64,000 nt of DNA from GCA-2731375 sp964631725 (lineage in GTDB: Bacteria; Pseudomonadota; Alphaproteobacteria; GCA-2731375): the NCBI GenBank assembly GCA_964631725.1, contig CAZVYX010000001.1, positions 248,001-312,000 of the forward strand, written 5' to 3'. The translations under genes were made by a program, and so were the position numbers. The stretch's first letter is position 1. The number at the start of each line of letters is the position of its first letter. The notes below the pieces were generated by a model, which saw only the letters and a program-made list of their open reading frames with translations, ran no database searches and was not told the DNA's origin. Positions 17,701 to 23,778 of the stretch are shown piece by piece.

Positions 17701-20603
17701 GTGGCGGCCAATATGGCCACGGCAGTATTGATATGAATGGCGGCTCCATAATAGTCGACGGCTATACCATTATCGGCGACATCGCGACGGGCATCATGAC
17801 CATGACCAATGGCGCGGCGTTGACCACGGGTGATCTTGATATTGCCAGTGCCGGCGGCTCGACCGGAGATCTGACGCTTGACGGCACATCGTCGGTTTCC
17901 ACGGGCAGTCTGAGTGTGGGCAACGGCCAATACTCTGATAGCGGAACGCCGGGCGACCCGAGCGACGACTGGGGTATCAATGCCCCTGCGTACGGTACGC
18001 TGACGATCAATGGCGGCACCGTGACGGCAACCGATACCTACATCGGCGGCAATCAAAATCTGGGCAACGGTACGGTTGTGGTCAACGGCGGCGGGATGCT
18101 TGATGTCACACAACGTCTGGAGGTCGGCCAGCAGGGCGTGGGCACTTTGAGCATCAACGCCGGCAGTTCGGTGAGCGTTGGCGATCACATGTCCATCGCC
18201 AATACCGGCGGCTCCACGGGCACGGTCACGGTGGCGGCGGCGGCAAGCCTGAATGTTGTCAGCGCCATTTGGATCGGCGATGGCAGCTATGACGACAATG
18301 GCACGCCGTCTACCGAAGATGACTGGGGCCAGGCGCTGACGGGCTATGGCAGTTTGACGGTGCAGGGCAGTGTGACCGCTGACACTGTGAGCGTTGGCGG
18401 CGGCCAATATGGCCATGGCACCTTGAACGTGGATGGCGGCAGCCTGAGCTATGCCAGCGATACCTGGATTGGCAGCCGCGACGGCGGCGTCGGCACGGCC
18501 AGCATCAGCAACGGTGGCGTCGTCACCAACACCGGCGGTTGGACCTTTGGCATCGACGGCGATGGCTTCGGCAACTCCGCCTTGAATGGTACCGTTACCG
18601 TCGATGGCGCGGGTAGCATGCTGGATATCCAGCATGGCGGCATCGATGTCGGCCACCGGGGTACCGGGGTTCTTGATATTAGCAACGGCGCGTCGGTGTT
18701 CGGCAAAGACAACGTGACGATTGGCAACGCGGCCGGCGCAACGGGCACAGTGACCATCGATGCCACCTCGAGTTTGAGCACCGACGGCAACCTGAATGTG
18801 GGCAGCGGCGGCTATGATGTCGGTGGTGACGGGATCGCCAATACCGAGGATGACTGGGGCATCCAGGGCGGCACCGGATTGGGCACCCTGACCATCAACG
18901 GCGGCACGGTAAACGCGGCCAGGTTGGAGGCCGGCGTTGACCGCGGCGGCGATGGCACGGTGACCATGAACGGCGGCAGCCTGGCCCTGACCGGTACCGG
19001 TTACCATGGCATGGCCAGCATCGGCGGGTTGGGTCAGGGCGCCCTGATCATGATTGGCGCCTCGCTTGAGGCCGAAGACTGGTTCTCCATCGCCGATGGC
19101 GCCAGCGATGCCGGTACCACCGGTACGGTGACCCTGGATGCGGCTTCGAGCATTACCGTTGGCAATAATGGTATGAGCATTGGCAATGGCGCCTATTGGG
19201 TTGGCGGTGACGGCGTTCCAGGCGGTGGTGACGATTATGGCGATGAGACCGGCACCGCGACAGGTGTGCTGAACATCAACGGCGGCAGTGTCACCGTCAC
19301 CGCTGGCGGTCTCGTGGTCGGCGGCGGCACGCGGGGCACCGGTACCATCAACATGGATGGCGGTTCGATCACGGCCAGCGGCCATGCCACCGTCGGTTCC
19401 GCCGGGACCGGCACCATGAACATGATCAATGGCGCGACGTTGACCACGGGCGACCTGGATATCGCCGGTGCCGGTGGTTCGAACGGCGACCTGACGCTTG
19501 ATGGCACATCGTCGGTCATCACGGGCAATCTGACCGTGGGCAATGGCTATTTCAATGACAACGGAACACCGGGTGATCCGTACGATGATTGGGGTGTTGA
19601 TGCCCCTGCCTTTGGTACGCTGACGGTCGACGGCGGTACGGTGACGGCAAGCCATGTATCCATCGGCAGCTATCAAAGTCTGGCCAACGGCATTTTGACC
19701 TTGAACGGCGGCAGCCTGGATGCGGGCGTCGGCGATATAAATATCGGCGATGGGGGCACCGGTCTGCTGGATCTGTGGGCTGGCGCCGATGTCACGGCGG
19801 GTAATATCTGGATGAACAGCGGCGGCACCTTGAGTGGCGACGGCGTGATTTCGGGCAATGTGACGGCGGGTGACGGCGCCCTTGTTACGCCGGGCCATTC
19901 CACGGGCATGCTGGCCATCAACGGTATGTTCGACCTGACCGGCGGCCAGGTGGATATCGAGGTTGCGGGTGCGGCTGATTTCGACCTGCTTGATGTCGCC
20001 GGTGATACCCATTTCAACAATGGTGTCCTGCATTTGAACTTCACCGGCTATGCACCGACGGCAAACGAAGCCTATCTGTTCATCGAAGGCGATGGCATTG
20101 TTAACTACGACCCATCCGGCGTGGGCATCGCGGTGACCGGCCTGGCGGGCGGCTATCTCGCGCCGACATTGAGCAACGTCGCCACCGTCGGCCTGACGGC
20201 GACCATGGATGACCATCCGTTCTTATTGTCGGCTGATACCACATTCTTCTTCGGCTCCGACGGCGATGACGAGTTCGACGCCGGCGCCGGTGACGACACT
20301 CTAACGGGCGGCCAGGGCAACGACACCCTGACAGGCGGCACCGGCGTCGACACCCTGACGGGCGGACTGAACGACGACATATTTGTCTTCGCCGATGGTG
20401 ATGGCGTCGACACCGTCACCGACTTCGAGGATGGTATCGACTTGCTGGACGTCTCGGCCATGTTGGTCGCGGATTCAAGCGGTTTCGTGATCACCGGCAA
20501 TTCGACCACCAATGTCACGGTAGACTTCGGCGCGGGCGATACGGTGACCCTTATCGGTGTCAGCCCGATTACCGTCGATGACGCGGATTTCCTGTTCGCC
20601 TGA
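8712..20603 (+). CDS. Giant RTX/cadherin/autotransporter-repeat secreted protein (3963 aa), probable type I-secreted adhesin
   Basis: One uninterrupted frame. Order of parts: His-rich start (residues 1-20, seven His); RTX nonapeptides GGDGxDxLx (21-118); three near-identical VCBS-like modules opening EVSGPV (198-300, 401-503, 509-611) with a cadherin-like module at 303-396; another cadherin-like stretch near 620-720; a less recognisable part to ~1010; RTX again (1017-1110, 1133-1167); cadherin and VCBS modules; a first block of VGxxGxGxLxVxxG beta-helix repeats (T5SS/PEP-CTERM-associated type, ~1427-2043); a second copy of the same succession (~2180 on), with a longer block (~2447-3720); final RTX (3846-3893) and an acidic-hydrophobic C-terminus ending DDADFLFA, as in type I secretion signals. 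There is no N-terminal signal peptide or C-terminal barrel, so export by a TolC-type ABC system is inferred; none is encoded nearby. Probable role: calcium-stabilised surface adhesin or matrix protein. Confidence 0.92.
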   Translation: MPGKHKHGNHGHAHHRHAIVGTDGDDILLGDDHKDRIIGKDGDDYLSGEGGKDHLKGGDGNDTLLGGDGKDKLDGGDGDDVLSGGDGNDHLKGGDGDDTLSGDAGNDKLKGGDGDDTFVYVYGTEAGGKDRIDGNHGHDTLRLVVTQAELAAIQSELDAYEAHIQNSNRSFSFSFGLKVKSVENLQVEILDGGNTPPEVSGPVDGGATDEDAAPLTLDLLANASDADGDDLDTDGVTVTSSNAGRTVIFSVDDETGELTIDPAQFNDLAAGESEQLSVSYDVIDGNGGVTSATATLSVDGVNDAPTDISLSDNAVDENAPGAVIGQLMGSDPDLNDLLTLEVVGNPDFEVDASGQLKLVDGVALDFEAGPITVAVSATDPSGASFTKFFDIAVSNQNDAPEVSGPVLGGSTDEDAAPVTIDLLANASDQDGDSLDVASVVVTASNGDPVAVASINHDTGALTIDPAQFNSLAVNETETLTVDFNVIDGNGGVMAATAALEVNGINDAPDVSGPVDGGITNEDAAPAVIDLLANASDVDGDNLDVASVTVTTSNGDPVAIALIDYATGELTIDPGQFNSLAAGESETLDITYDVVDGNGGVAPATAVLVVEGRNDAPESVGGFFPADAIEVFTDVDATEPLSIFDVTGGFTDVDSSDNLTYSATLAGGAPLPSWMTLDAVTGQLYVDQADAAGGSYAVAISATDGLAVTAPEVVAVDVVPVARGTGADGYVDGATVFSDDDNSGALNGLEASTTTDSDGDFVLVGATGPLVMTGGIDISTGKAFEGSLRAPTGSTQISPLTTLILETIEAGGGNISDAAQIAAANVDVLDAFGLNNSLDLTTYDQIIATRDNGTGVAQSDGEFVHSAAVQVQNTAALIGHLMVSGGVVLNDGVNAAFTEIGNQVDPNNIATVDLTDAPTLAAIINSVALTFGVTLGVGVDLSAADLIVRINEYVANDTSSGTDFLEVAAKAGHASHGGSQAAGAMEIGTTAAIDGLIAVDIFLGAVALNVTGSKGSSGNDTLDGGATPDIIDGLGGDDTISGHGDDDHLIGSGGDDDLFGGAGADTLDGGDDDDTMAGGAGDDDISGGTGSDTVDYSQESGGGAVTVGLSPSGGTATDTFGDSDTLTGVENAIGTDQNDTLNGGSADNRLQGNGGDDAIDGGDGNDTAVFSGALADYIIGQSGSDITVTDTIGGRDGSDTLVNVEVLDFSDQSINLPTDILLTNQNVVENSDGAAIGNISVIDGDAGENHSYTLSDSRFEVAAGVLRLKAGETLDHEAEGSILLTVRATGDDDGLFREETFTITVDDANDNPVADDDVGATLDTEVLVVAAANGLLQGDTDQDGDSLTVTAGPIVSAQGAAVTLAADGSYTYDATGTPFADGLLHGATFDDSFAYQVEDGQGGTDTATVTITVTGNGVVAAGDVSDTAQSPLIVGDTGVGTLDVFDGAAPSHDQVILGGQIGGDGTVAIDATGAATSWAIGAGGLRVGAGGDGQMTVSGGATVTAGTTNYDSVYVGGSGGLGTLNITGAGSSLTTLGDTNRVTVGVSGGEGWLNVSDSANLDSFGLQVGSAGTGHAVFSNNAVVTISSENGIHTSPNERYAPTIRVGYQNGDGDLTVESGAKLYIRPGLTNNTDTDFPGLQIGRDGGTGSVVVDGQNSLIEISKGHTEPDNGPYLQVGRSGVGDLTIRNEGTFTLEGGRGSMVIGRDSSGDGTMTVDGLNSSFNIIMDPGFAGWSGATVGQNGTAVLDVTGGASANMEVSGFNIAQNAGSVGDVLVDGSSVSIWGGIEVGNAGSGTLTLDHGATFSAATNQVGSLNVGNHDTADGHLSLDNGSSLTFTTGDAGQWTGFNIGGDGSGIVDIRGGSSITMDVQNAGGGIANSAGSYGELNISGSGSSFSMSQGNVFVAGGYGAVGVTTTGKILVEDGGALTLQSVHFGDQEGSHGELTVTGIGSTATFNEDYGDAVAIGGYGGGTGLVDVNNGGLLSAGGNVAVHQNGRLTGGGGTIDAGTTVVYEGGVIAPGNSTGTMTINNGLEVWSGTLEFEVAGGVQGAAVGGYDLLDVNGVATVHDGVMHFIFDGFGPALNDTFQVVKASNGASVDNMDFVSVAITGLQDGFNYDLSFDGNANGGITLTALNAGTFDAANGTVYFGSGLNDNFSSGDNDDIIMSGDGDNVFDTNGGWDVARFNGVIADYTISVEGGDTRVIDNNNADGDDGNSLFANIEELQFSDGTLSAATSITLDNSSVDENTAGAVVGNLTIVDPDSDTDTITVDDARFEVVAGQLMLTAGTSLDHEAAATVDVTVTVTDLAGLTTSQTFVVNVQDLNDGPVAADDAENADADTAEAIVVLANDTDQDVTATLSVLSVDAVSAEGAALSINGDGSIQYDPTASASLGSLILGDNVLDSFSYTVQDDLGVTDTATVYVTVAGQNVIPAGSTTVGDVGNPLDAILIVGDTGVGSLDILGATVLNNDGGIIGNTPSGDGTVNVQYAGATWNLGDSGLYVGKDGLGSLTVQAGGQVNIATDNFTHLVVGGSAIGDGQLTVDGIGSQITTTGSLSSVEIGRYGSTGDLMVSNGGQVDTLLFYVGTDAGGVGTATITGAGSTVTASTDVGLLTGGNSDFAGFVFVGRDGGAGALNVLDGGRLEVRNGIGVNEDTDLPTLYIGRNDGDGTVLVDGAGSEIAVTQSQPDGEGNNGPRIIVGREGSTSSGDLTISNGGTVTVSGPNAQFVAAQHAGNTGDVTVTGANSSLVVDAQGNNGRFSIGDNGTGTLEISDGASVNAQTASFAVGDYGNGSLTLLTGATLVTNDFEVAGVANISGNTGTVTVDATSSITANGDYVNVGGGGYWDGDTPADPADDWGDAAGTSTGTLTLDGTMTANQSMSLGNQQRGTGTVTVNGGGMLDIAQNFDVGRQGAGTLTVNAGGIVSVGNDMSVASTGGSAGTVTVAAAANLDVGSAISIGAGSYNDNGTPSLNDDWGQASTGYGSLAVQGSVTADSVYLGGGQYGHGSIDMNGGSIIVDGYTIIGDIATGIMTMTNGAALTTGDLDIASAGGSTGDLTLDGTSSVSTGSLSVGNGQYSDSGTPGDPSDDWGINAPAYGTLTINGGTVTATDTYIGGNQNLGNGTVVVNGGGMLDVTQRLEVGQQGVGTLSINAGSSVSVGDHMSIANTGGSTGTVTVAAAASLNVVSAIWIGDGSYDDNGTPSTEDDWGQALTGYGSLTVQGSVTADTVSVGGGQYGHGTLNVDGGSLSYASDTWIGSRDGGVGTASISNGGVVTNTGGWTFGIDGDGFGNSALNGTVTVDGAGSMLDIQHGGIDVGHRGTGVLDISNGASVFGKDNVTIGNAAGATGTVTIDATSSLSTDGNLNVGSGGYDVGGDGIANTEDDWGIQGGTGLGTLTINGGTVNAARLEAGVDRGGDGTVTMNGGSLALTGTGYHGMASIGGLGQGALIMIGASLEAEDWFSIADGASDAGTTGTVTLDAASSITVGNNGMSIGNGAYWVGGDGVPGGGDDYGDETGTATGVLNINGGSVTVTAGGLVVGGGTRGTGTINMDGGSITASGHATVGSAGTGTMNMINGATLTTGDLDIAGAGGSNGDLTLDGTSSVITGNLTVGNGYFNDNGTPGDPYDDWGVDAPAFGTLTVDGGTVTASHVSIGSYQSLANGILTLNGGSLDAGVGDINIGDGGTGLLDLWAGADVTAGNIWMNSGGTLSGDGVISGNVTAGDGALVTPGHSTGMLAINGMFDLTGGQVDIEVAGAADFDLLDVAGDTHFNNGVLHLNFTGYAPTANEAYLFIEGDGIVNYDPSGVGIAVTGLAGGYLAPTLSNVATVGLTATMDDHPFLLSADTTFFFGSDGDDEFDAGAGDDTLTGGQGNDTLTGGTGVDTLTGGLNDDIFVFADGDGVDTVTDFEDGIDLLDVSAMLVADSSGFVITGNSTTNVTVDFGAGDTVTLIGVSPITVDDADFLFA
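8772..9065 (+). repeat. N-terminal RTX (hemolysin-type calcium-binding) repeats
   Basis: About ten tandem nonapeptides of the GGDGNDTLx type, residues 21-118. Each pair forms a calcium-bound beta-roll turn. RTX repeats at the extreme N-terminus are unusual; they normally precede the C-terminal secretion signal. Confidence 0.93.
9303..10544 (+). repeat. Three VCBS-like ~103-aa modules, one cadherin-like module between
   Basis: Modules at 9303-9611, 9912-10220 and 10236-10544 all open with SGPVxGG followed by (T/N)(D/N)EDAAP, DLLANASD and close with VIDGNGGV or VVDGNGGV. Wording is near-identical, indicating recent duplication. A cadherin-type module (VNDAPTDISLSDNAVDENAP onward) lies between the first and second. 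Confidence 0.88.
11760..12212 (+). repeat. Central RTX repeat cluster
   Basis: Nonapeptides GGxGDDxLx at 11760-12041 and again at 12108-12212, separated by a spacer (VGLSPSGGTATDTFGDSDT) typical of the linker in RTX proteins of alphaproteobacteria. Confidence 0.88.
12990..14840 (+). repeat. First block of autotransporter-like beta-helix repeats
   Basis: Many 20-30-residue units of the pattern VGxxGxGxLxVxxGGxVxx, the T5SS/PEP-CTERM-associated repeat type. The block closes with APGNSTGTMTINNG and then DLLDVNG, the usual capping sequence of autotransporter passengers. Confidence 0.85.
16050..19900 (+). repeat. Second, longer block of autotransporter-like repeats
   Basis: The same repeat type as the first block, opened by an almost identical entry sequence (IVGDTGVGSLDI versus IVGDTGVGTLDV) and closed by TPGHSTGMLAING and DLLDVAG. 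From 17232 on it carries an added inserted loop in each higher-order unit. Confidence 0.85.
17232..19595 (+). repeat. Seven DD(W/Y)G loop insertions, spaced ~340-380 nt
   Basis: Loops at 17232-17279, 17592-17633, 17931-17975, 18288-18329, 18813-18860, 19194-19241 and 19548-19595. Most read (Y/W)xDxGTPxxxxDDWG; two have longer GGDG-type variants and one ends DDYG. Starts are 360, 339, 357, 525, 381 and 354 nt apart, giving a higher-order unit of roughly 115-125 residues. Confidence 0.8.
20247..20390 (+). repeat. C-terminal RTX repeats before the secretion signal
   Basis: FFGSDGDDEFDAGAGDDTLT followed by GGQGNDTLT and GGTGVDTLT units, then DDIFVFADGDGVDTVTDF, the common bridge between RTX repeats and the type I secretion tail. 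Confidence 0.9.
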
Positions 20604-20939
20604 TTGTCCGCTTGGGATGGTGGAGGGTTCTGCCGCCGAGCGGCTAATCCGTGATTGAGTTGATTCCGGGAATCCCGAGCGCTCGCGTTTGTCCCGGGGC
20701 GGCCAACCGCCGCCCGGCTGCCCAGGAATGGCGGATCATCTCATGGCTCGAAATTTGTCTCTGGCGGGTTAGCCGGTGCATTTCCGTGCATGGCGTCAAG
20801 GAGTCTGACACCTCGCAATTTCACTATTTTTTGCTGGCTAACTGATATATGCTATTTTTTGCAACTGTTCTTTGATGCCCGTGTTCGCCGGCATGATGTT
20901 GCTCTTTTTTCAGTATCTGAAGCCTAATGGCAAAGCAGG
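20604..20939 (+). other. 336-bp gap: end of giant gene and dsr operon promoter region
   Basis: No credible gene. The left half is GC-rich and holds GGCGG-CCAA-CCGCC at 20698-20711, a short hairpin without T-tract that might terminate the giant transcript. The right half (20810-20910) is AT-rich and carries the operator-like repeat at 20844-20869, as expected for the dsrA promoter. Confidence 0.6.
20844..20869 (+). promoter_or_regulatory. Operator-like inverted repeat upstream of dsrA
   Basis: GATATATGC, an 8-nt spacer (tatttttt), then GCAACTGTT. It keeps the core ATATGC-N8-GCAA of the better sites near the ArsR-type regulator and upstream of soxX: 6 of 9 left-arm and 7 of 9 right-arm positions agree with ATCATATGC-N8-GCAAATGAT. 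It lies about 70 bp before dsrA. Confidence 0.55.
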
Positions 20940-22226
20940 ATGGGGAAAACTAGCGTGACGAAAAAGAAACAGCACGATACCGAGCTTTTGGACGATCTGG
21001 AAGATGGGCCCTGGCCGAGTTTCGTGACCGGCCTCAAACGCCTGGCCACCGATGAGGATAAGCCCTATGCCGGCATGATGACGGATCTGCTGGGTCAATT
21101 GGAGCATTCCTACGAGACCCGGCGCGGATACTGGAAGGGCGGGACCGTCAGTGTCTACGGATACGGCGGCGGCGTCATTCCCCGGTTTTCCGAGGTGGCG
21201 TCGGAATACCCCGAATCGTCGGAATTCCATACACTACGCGTGCAGCCGCCCGCCGGCATGCACTATTCGACCGATTTGCTGCGCCAGATGTGCGATATCT
21301 GGGAAGAACATGGCTCCGGTCTGATCGCCCTGCATGGGCAAAGCGGCGATATCATGTTCCAGGGCTGCACCACGGAAAATGTGCAAAAGGCCTTCGATGC
21401 CCTGAATGAGGCCGGTTTCGACCTGGGCGGCGCCGGCCCGGCCCTGCGGACCTCGATGAGTTGCGTTGGCCACGCCCGGTGCGAGCAATCCTGTTACGAT
21501 GAAATCCGGGCCCATCGCACCATCATCAATGCCTTTCTGGATGAAATGCATCGGCCGGCCCTGCCCTATAAGTTCAAGTTCAAGTTTTCCGGTTGTGCCA
21601 ATGATTGCGTCAACGCCATTCACCGCTCCGATTTCGCGGTGATCGGCACCTGGCGCGATGACATCAAGGTTGATCAGGACGAAGTCAAGGCCTACGTCCA
21701 GGCCGGCGGCCGCAAGAACATGATCGATAACGTCATTACCCGCTGCCCGTCCAATGCCCTCAGCCTGAATGATGACGATACGCTGGAGATCGATAATCCA
21801 AGCTGCGTGCGTTGCATGCATTGTATCAACGTCATGACCAAGGCCCTGTCGCCTGGTGATGACAGGGGCGTCAGTATCCTGATCGGTGGCAAGCGGTCCC
21901 TGAAGATCGGCGATCTGATGGGCAGCGTGGTCGTACCCTTCATGAAACTCGAAACCGACGAGGATTTCGAGGCATTGGAAGATCTGGGCGAACGGGTGAT
22001 CGACTTCTTTGCCGAGAACGCCTTGGAGCACGAACGGGTCGGTGAAACCATCGACCGGATCGGCTTGCCGAATTTCCTTGAGGCATTGGAGATTCCACTG
22101 GATCCGAACATGGTCAATCATCCGCGCACCAACTCCTATGTCCGCACCGATGATTGGGACGAGGAAGTCGCAAAATGGCGCGAGCAGAGGGCCGGGAAAA
22201 AAGCCATTCCTGACGCAGCGGAATAG
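20940..22226 (+). CDS. dsrA: Reverse dissimilatory sulfite reductase, alpha subunit
   Basis: 428 residues, the normal length. Siroheme-[4Fe-4S] ligands are the pairs Cys175/Cys181 and Cys219/Cys223 (SCVGHARC, GCANDC). A ferredoxin insert follows near residue 270-300 (RCPSNAL, CVRCMHCINV). With DsrB it forms the alpha2beta2 cytoplasmic enzyme that oxidises sulfane sulfur, delivered on DsrC, to sulfite. The operon context with dsrEFH and dsrL marks the oxidative direction. The start is uncertain: a GTG at 20955 with GGGGA about 8 nt upstream would give an N-terminus closer to known DsrA. First gene of a long co-directional operon. Confidence 0.97.
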   Translation: MGKTSVTKKKQHDTELLDDLEDGPWPSFVTGLKRLATDEDKPYAGMMTDLLGQLEHSYETRRGYWKGGTVSVYGYGGGVIPRFSEVASEYPESSEFHTLRVQPPAGMHYSTDLLRQMCDIWEEHGSGLIALHGQSGDIMFQGCTTENVQKAFDALNEAGFDLGGAGPALRTSMSCVGHARCEQSCYDEIRAHRTIINAFLDEMHRPALPYKFKFKFSGCANDCVNAIHRSDFAVIGTWRDDIKVDQDEVKAYVQAGGRKNMIDNVITRCPSNALSLNDDDTLEIDNPSCVRCMHCINVMTKALSPGDDRGVSILIGGKRSLKIGDLMGSVVVPFMKLETDEDFEALEDLGERVIDFFAENALEHERVGETIDRIGLPNFLEALEIPLDPNMVNHPRTNSYVRTDDWDEEVAKWREQRAGKKAIPDAAE

Positions 22227-22264
22227 ACGCCTGTTTTTCAGGCAACCTCCAAGGATTGATCAGC

Positions 22265-23368
22265 ATGACGACAACAGAAAAAGCCAAACCCCGCCGCGCC
22301 ATTGAAAGCGGTGTCCCCGATCCGTTTCCGCACATGCATCCGGTGCTGAAGAAGAACTATGGCGACTGGGCCTGGCATGAACGCCCGCGCCCCGGTGTCC
22401 TGCGCCACGTCGCCCATGGCGGCGATCAGGTCTGGACCGTGCGCGCCGGAACCCAGAGACAGATGGACGTGTACACAATTCGTAAACTTTGCGATATCGG
22501 CGACGAGTTCGCCGAAGGTCATGTGCGCTTCACCTCGCGCAGCAACATCGAATACATGGTCAGCACCGAGGATCAGGTCGCGCCTTTGGTGGATGCGCTG
22601 AATTCGGCCGGCTTCCCGGTGGGGGGCACCGGCAATTCCATGTCGATGATTTCCCATACCCAGGGATGGCTGCATTGCGACATTCCTGGAACCGATGCCT
22701 CCGGCGTCGTGAAATCATTGATGGATGAACTTCATGCGGAGTTCACCAACGAAGAAATGCCAAACCGGGTGCGGATCACCACCTCGTGCTGCCAGATCAA
22801 TTGCGGCGGCCAGGGCGATATCGCCATCAATGTGCAATATACCAAACCGCCGGTGATCAATCATGATCTGGTCGCCAATGTTTGCGAGCGCCCGGCGGTG
22901 GTGGCGCGCTGCCCGGTGGCGGCGATCCGCCCGGCCATGGTCAACGGCAAGGCCTCGCTGGAAGTGGATGAGAAGAAATGCATCTGTTGCGGGGCCTGTT
23001 ATCCGCCTTGTCCGCCCATGCAAATCAATAGTGACGAAGGGACGAAGCTGGCGATCTGGGTCGGCGGCAAGCATTCCAATGCCCGCTCCAAGCCGGCTTT
23101 CCATAAATTGGTCGTCGCCAACCTGCCGAATAATCCGCCCCGCTGGCCGGAAGTCGCCGAAATCGTGAAGACGATCTTGTATGCCTACAAGGAAAACGCC
23201 CGCGATTGGGAGCGCATGGGCGAATGGATCGAGCGGATCGGCTGGCCCCGGTTTTTCGAGCTGACGGATACGCCTTTTACCCGCCATCACATTGACGACT
23301 TCAAGGGTGCGCGTCATGCCCTCAATGCATCGGCCCATATTCGTTTCCACTCCGGCGTAGCAGATTAG
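22265..23368 (+). CDS. dsrB: Reverse dissimilatory sulfite reductase, beta subunit
   Basis: 367 residues beginning MTTTEKAKPRR. It carries the siroheme-site segment RITTSCCQINCGGQGDIAIN and a ferredoxin domain with CICCGACYPPCPP near residue 240. The ATG at 22265 has AAGGA 9 nt upstream; an in-frame TTG further upstream is less likely. It binds DsrA, and the catalytic siroheme sits at the interface. The gap to dsrA is 38 nt, and dsrE follows after 15 nt. Confidence 0.97.
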   Translation: MTTTEKAKPRRAIESGVPDPFPHMHPVLKKNYGDWAWHERPRPGVLRHVAHGGDQVWTVRAGTQRQMDVYTIRKLCDIGDEFAEGHVRFTSRSNIEYMVSTEDQVAPLVDALNSAGFPVGGTGNSMSMISHTQGWLHCDIPGTDASGVVKSLMDELHAEFTNEEMPNRVRITTSCCQINCGGQGDIAINVQYTKPPVINHDLVANVCERPAVVARCPVAAIRPAMVNGKASLEVDEKKCICCGACYPPCPPMQINSDEGTKLAIWVGGKHSNARSKPAFHKLVVANLPNNPPRWPEVAEIVKTILYAYKENARDWERMGEWIERIGWPRFFELTDTPFTRHHIDDFKGARHALNASAHIRFHSGVAD

Positions 23369-23383
23369 GTAGGGGAGGGGTTC

Positions 23384-23743
23384 GTGAATTTCGGTATTCT
23401 GGTCAACGAAGGACCGTTCACCCATCAGGCATCGGATTCGGCCTATCGTTTCGCCAAGGCGGCGATCGAAAAAGGCCATAAGGTGCCCCGGGTGTTCTTC
23501 TATTACGACGGCGTCAATAACGGCAACAAACTGTCGGAGCCGCAATCGGACGACCGTAATCTGGTCAAGCTCTGGGGTGAATTGGCGGCGGAACATGACG
23601 TTGATCTGGTGGTCTGTGTCGCCGCCGGTCTGCGCCGGGGTATCAAGGATGAGAATTTGGCCGAAGGCTTCGGCATCTCAGGCCTCGGCCAATTGATAGA
23701 ATTGGGCATCGCGGCGGACCGCACGATCGTCTTTGGCGACTAG
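23384..23743 (+). CDS. dsrE: Sulfur carrier protein DsrE
   Basis: 119 residues with a GTG start. It matches DsrE through NEGPFTHQASDSAYRFAKAA, VFFYYDGVNN and DLVVCVAAGLRRG; Cys78 is the same position as the persulfide-carrying cysteine of Allochromatium DsrE. DsrE, F and H form a hexamer that takes sulfur from TusA and hands it to DsrC. A loop found in the Allochromatium protein before FRISGLGQL is shorter here (FGISGLGQL). The presence of dsrEFH is the accepted marker of sulfur-oxidising Dsr systems. Confidence 0.96.
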   Translation: MNFGILVNEGPFTHQASDSAYRFAKAAIEKGHKVPRVFFYYDGVNNGNKLSEPQSDDRNLVKLWGELAAEHDVDLVVCVAAGLRRGIKDENLAEGFGISGLGQLIELGIAADRTIVFGD

Positions 23744-23778
23744 GGTAAGCAGGCAGGTAGTGATATTTGGTGAAGGGT

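Noticed and set aside
17451..20216. A 921-codon open frame on the minus strand inside the giant gene
   Set aside because: It mirrors the GC-rich repetitive codons of the sense strand, has no recognisable domain and lies wholly inside a well-supported gene.
8712..20603. Dense short-period DNA repeats that might suggest a CRISPR array or satellite DNA
   Set aside because: The period is three-fold, degenerate, and in a single open frame; it encodes RTX and beta-helix protein repeats.
20698..20711. GGCGG-CCAA-CCGCC hairpin as the terminator of the giant gene
   Set aside because: Short stem, no T-tract, 95 bp after the stop; noted in the gap description but not called as a terminator.
20651..20845. 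A 64-codon frame between the giant gene and dsrA
   Set aside because: Odd residue composition, no ribosome-binding site, and it runs up to the operator-like repeat.
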